This document shows positions 61,009 through 64,000 of a DNA stretch of 64,000 nucleotides, piece after piece (position 1 is the stretch's first letter; every line of letters starts with the position of its first letter). Made by a program: the position numbers and the translations under genes. Source of the stretch: Mycolicibacterium sp. P9-64 (lineage in GTDB: Bacteria > Actinomycetota > Actinomycetes > Mycobacteriales > Mycobacteriaceae); contig NZ_NPKO01000001.1 in the NCBI RefSeq assembly GCF_008329605.1, positions 682,001 through 746,000 on the forward strand, in the 5' to 3' direction. The notes beneath the pieces are model-generated. The model did no database searches. It saw nothing but the letters and a program-made list of their open reading frames with translations, and was not told the DNA's origin.

Positions 61009-61037
61009 ATGTTATCGAATGGCACGATCGATAACAT
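61009..61037. promoter_or_regulatory. Perfect 10-bp inverted repeat, candidate operator
   Basis: ATGTTATCGA (61009-61018) and TCGATAACAT (61028-61037) are exact inverted copies with nine bases between. It lies ten bases upstream of the four-helix membrane gene. The low GC content of the arms makes a transcription terminator less likely than a protein-binding site. Confidence 0.55.
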
Positions 61038-61055
61038 ACCGTCCGGCGGGGACGA

Positions 61056-62051
61056 TTACGCCCTGAGTAGCTCTTCGCTCAGCTCCCAGAGTCGCTGCGC
61101 CGATTCCGGGTCGACGGCGTACGGCATGACGCCCCCACTGGTGTCGACCGGGCTGGAGCCGAAGCGGTCGCCGACTGTCATCGCACTGGCACTCAACGGC
61201 GCGACGTCGTTGTCCTTCAGGTAAACCCCGCCGATCTCGGCGAGCAGCGGGCTGGTCGCCGCGAACACGCTGGTGCTGGCGCCCTGCTGCGGCGTCTTCA
61301 TGTCACGCTCGGGGTCGATGATCGGCTGCCCGGAATCGTCGACCAAGCCCATGGAGCGCAGATCCCCCTCGCCGAGCCATGGCGCAAGACTGGTGCCGAC
61401 GATCTGGCCCGGGTGCAACGAGTAGCCCCGGATTCCGTCGCCTGCCCATCTGCGATCGAGCTCTACGGCGAACAGGACGTTGGCGGTCTTGGCCTGGCCG
61501 TAGGCAAGCATGCCGTCGTAGTCGTCGTTGAAATGCGGATCATCCCAACGGATGTCGGACAGTCGATGGCCCGCGGACGACAGCTCGACGACGCGGGCGC
61601 CGTTCGCCGCACGTAGCGCAGGGAGCAGTGCATTGGTCAATTGAAAGTGGCCGAGATGATTGGTCGCGAACTGTGCTTCGTAGCCGCGGGCGTCACGCAC
61701 CAGCGGTCCGCCCATGATGCCTGCGTTGTTGACCAGGATGTGCAGCGGACGGCCGGAGTCGCGGTATCGGGCGGCGAAGGCGTCGATCGACGTCGGGTCG
61801 AGGAGGTCGAGCTGATCGATTTCGACGCGCTCGATGCCTTCGAGTGCGGCCGCGGCGCGGTCCGGGTTGCGTGCGCCGACGGTGACAGATGCACCGGCGT
61901 GGGCGAGCGCGCGGGTCGTCTCCAAACCGAGGCCGATGTGCCCGCCGGTGACGACGACGTTGCGACCGGACAGGTCGATTCCCTCGAGGACGTCGGTGGT
62001 GGTGCTGGCGGCAGTGAACCCGGAGCCGAGTGGCTGTTGCTTCTGTGTCAT
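61056..62051 (-). CDS. Short-chain dehydrogenase/oxidoreductase, retinol dehydrogenase-like
   Basis: A 331-residue SDR. The cofactor motif is VVVTGGHIGLGLETTRAL (about residues 32-49), NNAG is in LHILVNNAGIMGGPL, and the catalytic motif appears as YGQAK in MLAYGQAKTANVLFAVEL. The structure resembles retinol dehydrogenase/protochlorophyllide-reductase-like SDRs of actinobacteria. Substrate unknown. Start ATG 62051, divergent from the AraC-type regulator, its likely controller. Confidence 0.88.
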   Translation of the reverse strand: MTQKQQPLGSGFTAASTTTDVLEGIDLSGRNVVVTGGHIGLGLETTRALAHAGASVTVGARNPDRAAAALEGIERVEIDQLDLLDPTSIDAFAARYRDSGRPLHILVNNAGIMGGPLVRDARGYEAQFATNHLGHFQLTNALLPALRAANGARVVELSSAGHRLSDIRWDDPHFNDDYDGMLAYGQAKTANVLFAVELDRRWAGDGIRGYSLHPGQIVGTSLAPWLGEGDLRSMGLVDDSGQPIIDPERDMKTPQQGASTSVFAATSPLLAEIGGVYLKDNDVAPLSASAMTVGDRFGSSPVDTSGGVMPYAVDPESAQRLWELSEELLRA

Positions 62052-62122
62052 GCCTTCAACAACGCCGCGTAGCCGGACGATGCGTGGTTGTGCGTCCGCA
62101 TTTTCTGCGCGATAGTTCAGAA

Positions 62123-63154
62123 GTGTCGACCGATCAGCTCTCCGAGGTGTTGCGGCTGGTCGAGGCGCGCAGTGCGATCGGAGGCGGGTTCGCGGTCGGT
62201 GGGAAGTGGACGACGCGGTTCGAGCTCGAGTCGCCGCTGAAGTTCATGGCGATGGTGCGGGGCAGCGCGGCACTGCGCACGAACGGCATCGCGGCGCCGA
62301 TCGAACTGGCCATGGGCGACGTCGCCGTTCTGAACAGTCGACGTTGGGCGACGCTGTCGGGCGGGCACGGCGATGGGCTGGCCGCCGAATTCACGATGAC
62401 CGAGGCGAACATGTTCCTGGTGGTGGACGGCAGCGACGACGACGTCATCATCGGCGGCCACGTCGACGTCAACCGCGTCGGCACGGAGTTGTTGATCGCC
62501 GCGCTACCGCCGGTGGTGCACGTGCGGGGCTCGGGTACTGGGGCGAGCGAAGCGACGGGGGGAACTACTGGGGCGAGCGAAGCGACGGGGGGAGCTACTG
62601 GGGCGAGCGAAGCGACGGGGGGAGCTAATGCGGCGCAGCTGCGTGGGCTGATAGAAAGCCTGTACGACGAGGTGACCGCGGATCGAATCGGCGCAGGCTT
62701 CGCGATCACTCAACATGCCCAGCTGCTCGTGCTCGCGGTGCTGCGTGCCTACATTGCCCAGGCCGACGAGCTACCCGCGGGCTGGCTGCGGGTGCTCGCC
62801 GACGAACGGCTGCGCCCCGCCGTGCGGCTGATGCATGCCGAGCCCGGAAAGCCTTGGCGGTTGGACGAATTGGCGCGCGCGGCGGCGATGTCGCGGACGT
62901 CGTTCGCCGAGCGATTCCGGGAGGTGGCGGGCGTGCCGCCGCTGACCTACCTCAACCGCTGGCGGATGCTGTTGGCGCAGCGTGCACTTCGCGACGGCGA
63001 CACTCGCGTCGGACCGTTGGCGATCGAGCTCGGCTATACGTCGGAGAGTGCGTTCAGCAATGCGTTCAAGCGCGAGGTCGGGTTGTCGCCACTGCGCTAC
63101 CGGTCCCGGGTGCGCGATGAATTGTCGGGTCTCGCCGAGTCGGTATCGGTATGA
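62123..63154 (+). CDS. AraC-family regulator with three in-frame repeats
   Basis: A 343-residue transcription factor. The N-terminal cupin-type sensor domain (AraC cupin_6 class: GGKWTTRFELESPLKFMAMVRG) is followed by a repeat-made linker at about residues 138-168 (three TGASEATGG units), then the two helix-turn-helix motifs of AraC: LDELARAAAMSRTSFAERFREV and LAIELGYTSESAFSNAFKREVG. GTG 62123 is chosen; GTG 62090 would add 11 residues. It is divergent from an SDR and overlaps the PPOX gene (ATGA). Confidence 0.88.
   Translation: MSTDQLSEVLRLVEARSAIGGGFAVGGKWTTRFELESPLKFMAMVRGSAALRTNGIAAPIELAMGDVAVLNSRRWATLSGGHGDGLAAEFTMTEANMFLVVDGSDDDVIIGGHVDVNRVGTELLIAALPPVVHVRGSGTGASEATGGTTGASEATGGATGASEATGGANAAQLRGLIESLYDEVTADRIGAGFAITQHAQLLVLAVLRAYIAQADELPAGWLRVLADERLRPAVRLMHAEPGKPWRLDELARAAAMSRTSFAERFREVAGVPPLTYLNRWRMLLAQRALRDGDTRVGPLAIELGYTSESAFSNAFKREVGLSPLRYRSRVRDELSGLAESVSV
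62536..62625 (+). repeat. Three tandem 30-bp copies inside the AraC regulator gene
   Basis: Units at 62536-62565, 62566-62595 and 62596-62625 share TGGGGCGAGCGAAGCGACGG and differ by one base near their ends. The 30-bp period preserves the frame and gives (TGASEATGG) with one variable residue. This is the longest protein-coding expansion of the family here. Confidence 0.92.
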
Positions 63155-63645
63155 CGATCACTGGCACCCTCGACACCCGCTTCAGCGAGGCCACCGAGCC
63201 GACCGCGTGGGACGACGCCAACCGGGTGCTCGAAACCGCAGAACTGTATTGGCTCACCACGGTTCGCAAGGACGGCCGACCGCACACCACTCCGCTGGTC
63301 GGTGTGTGGGTCGACCGGTCGTTCGTGTTCTGCACCGGGCCTGCCGAGCAGAAGGCCCGCAACCTCGAGCACCAGACGTCGCTCACCGTCGTCACCGGAG
63401 CGAACACCTGGCAGGCGGGTCTCGACGTCGTCGTCGAGGGCGCGGCCACCCGGGTGACCGGTGCGCAGAATTTGAAGGCGCTGGCCGATGACTACCGGGC
63501 CAAGTACGGCGAGGACTGGGATTTCGCCGTCGACGACGAGGTCTTCGATCCCGGAGGCACCAGCGCAGACGTGTTTCGCGTGACGCCGACCAAGGTGCTG
63601 GCATTCGCGAAGTCGCCGCACGGACAGACCCGCTTCCAGTTCTAA
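63151..63645 (+). CDS. Pyridoxamine 5'-phosphate oxidase family protein
   Basis: A 164-residue split-barrel flavoprotein. ELYWLTTVRKDGRPHTTPLVGVWVDRSFVF is the typical first sheet with the flavin-phosphate contacts, then ARNLEHQTSLTVVTGANTW and VVVEGAATRVTGAQNLKAL. It probably uses FMN or F420. Its start overlaps the AraC gene stop (ATGA), so the regulator and enzyme are co-translated. Substrate unknown. Confidence 0.87.
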   Translation: MTITGTLDTRFSEATEPTAWDDANRVLETAELYWLTTVRKDGRPHTTPLVGVWVDRSFVFCTGPAEQKARNLEHQTSLTVVTGANTWQAGLDVVVEGAATRVTGAQNLKALADDYRAKYGEDWDFAVDDEVFDPGGTSADVFRVTPTKVLAFAKSPHGQTRFQF

Positions 63646-63663
63646 CCTCACTCGGGCCCCGCG

Positions 63664-64000
63664 TCACGCGGCGTCGCCGTTGTGCTCGGCGTCGTCGTCG
63701 GGGTCGGTACGCATGAGCATGCGCTCGGGGTGATCGTCGGTAGTGGTCCGGGCTGGGCCGGTGTTGAGGCGAGGTGGCGGGATCGGTTCGGCGATGTCGT
63801 CTTTGCCTCGGCGGTTGGTCCAGCCGCCGCGTTCGTCGTTGTGCTGCAGCAGTTTCGGGTCATCGGGTGGCCGCAGCAGCGCCTCGGGGCGGTGGTAGTA
63901 GTTGGTCCGCGCCTGACCGTTGTCCAGGTGTGTTGGCGGGATCCATTCGACCTCGCCGCGATCGTTGATCGTGGTGGTGTAGCCGTCGTCCCGGTCGACC
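63664..64000 (-). CDS. C-terminal end of an HNH endonuclease/DUF222-type protein, cut by window edge
   Basis: The visible 112 codons read inward from the right edge and end at TGA 63664. They include DGYTTTINDRGEVEWIPPTHLDNGQARTNYYHRPEALL (here given as neighbouring stretches), the pattern found after the HNH motif in the DUF222/13E12 repeat family of mycobacteria. The tail is hydrophilic and acidic. The HNH residues and start lie beyond the window. These proteins are multicopy in mycobacteria and often treated as mobile-element-like. Confidence 0.7.
   Translation of the reverse strand, partial: VDRDDGYTTTINDRGEVEWIPPTHLDNGQARTNYYHRPEALLRPPDDPKLLQHNDERGGWTNRRGKDDIAEPIPPPRLNTGPARTTTDDHPERMLMRTDPDDDAEHNGDAA

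Noticed and set aside
1..64000. tRNA, rRNA and known riboswitches
   Set aside because: I saw no cloverleaf-like sequence with CCA-type ends, no rRNA segment and no recognisable riboswitch core while reading the intergenic spaces; these are few and short.
63664..64000. Intact mobile element at the right edge
   Set aside because: Only the C-terminal tail of an HNH/DUF222-type protein is visible. No transposase or terminal repeats can be seen before the window ends.

Overview
This window is chromosomal DNA from a mycobacterium, most probably a fast-growing Mycolicibacterium-type species. It is very GC-rich. Gene order follows the M. tuberculosis interval of about Rv0484c to Rv0547c almost gene for gene: mshA, ybjN-like, gpm1, senX3-regX3, ppx, proC, bS22, galE2, serB1, hemACDB, hemL, the ResB/CcsA cytochrome c assembly operon, menA, mtnP-type phosphorylase, galE3, menE and pitA. 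Genes are packed tightly, and ATGA/GTGA stop-start overlaps are common. Equivalences to Rv numbers rest on remembered gene order and protein resemblance, not on a search.

Layout. 1-4.7 kb: the cut end of a short-chain dehydrogenase, a ROK regulator, mycothiol glycosyltransferase mshA, a YbjN-type protein and phosphoglycerate mutase. 4.8-6.8 kb: the phosphate-sensing pair senX3-regX3, with a candidate RegX3 box upstream. 6.8-17.5 kb: housekeeping genes (polyphosphatase, proline synthesis, ribosomal protein bS22, epimerase, acyltransferase, MaoC-like dehydratase, HAD phosphatase), a decayed TnpB-type transposon gene and a glutaredoxin-like protein. 17.5-24.1 kb: hemA-hemC-hemD-hemB and a tail of small membrane proteins. 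24.2-28.5 kb: accessory genes (MpaB-type oxygenase, TetR, flavin and deazaflavin proteins, a P450). 28.6-35.8 kb: hemL, a histidine phosphatase, TlpA/CcdA/ResB/CcsA for cytochrome c maturation, and a MinD-like ATPase. 35.8-41.9 kb: small membrane proteins, a class V aminotransferase, menA, a phosphorylase, galE3 and a nitronate monooxygenase-like protein. 42.0-47.4 kb: an accessory module with a second two-component system, two glycosyltransferase-type proteins, a methyltransferase and a haem/molybdopterin membrane oxidoreductase. 47.3-54.3 kb: a large membrane protein, DUF302, an F420-type oxidoreductase, TetR, an AI-2E-family exporter, a PPOX flavoprotein, menE and DUF3349. 54.5-56.5 kb: pitA and partners. 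56.5-63.6 kb: glyoxalase-like protein, a DrrAB-type ABC exporter, two SDRs, an AraC regulator and a PPOX protein. The right edge holds the C-terminal end of an HNH/DUF222-type protein.

How the genes work together. Haem synthesis (hemA, C, D, B, L) sits beside cytochrome c assembly. Two menaquinone genes (menA, menE) flank the accessory module. Phosphate physiology is represented by senX3-regX3, ppx and pitA, and possible RegX3-type boxes lie upstream of both senX3 and pitA.

The most unusual content is repetitive. A short GAGCGAAGCGAC-type element occurs at seven loci. In five genes it lies in frame inside or at the start of the coding sequence (thioesterase, hemA, DUF4229 protein, glyoxalase, AraC regulator), always in the coding orientation. 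Separately, a 76-bp perfect tandem repeat between mshA and the ybjN-like gene carries a tiny ORF in each unit and ends exactly on the next gene's start codon, like the MIRU elements of M. tuberculosis. Two genes also appear to lack conventional start codons: a TetR gene (ATT) and possibly menE (ATA).
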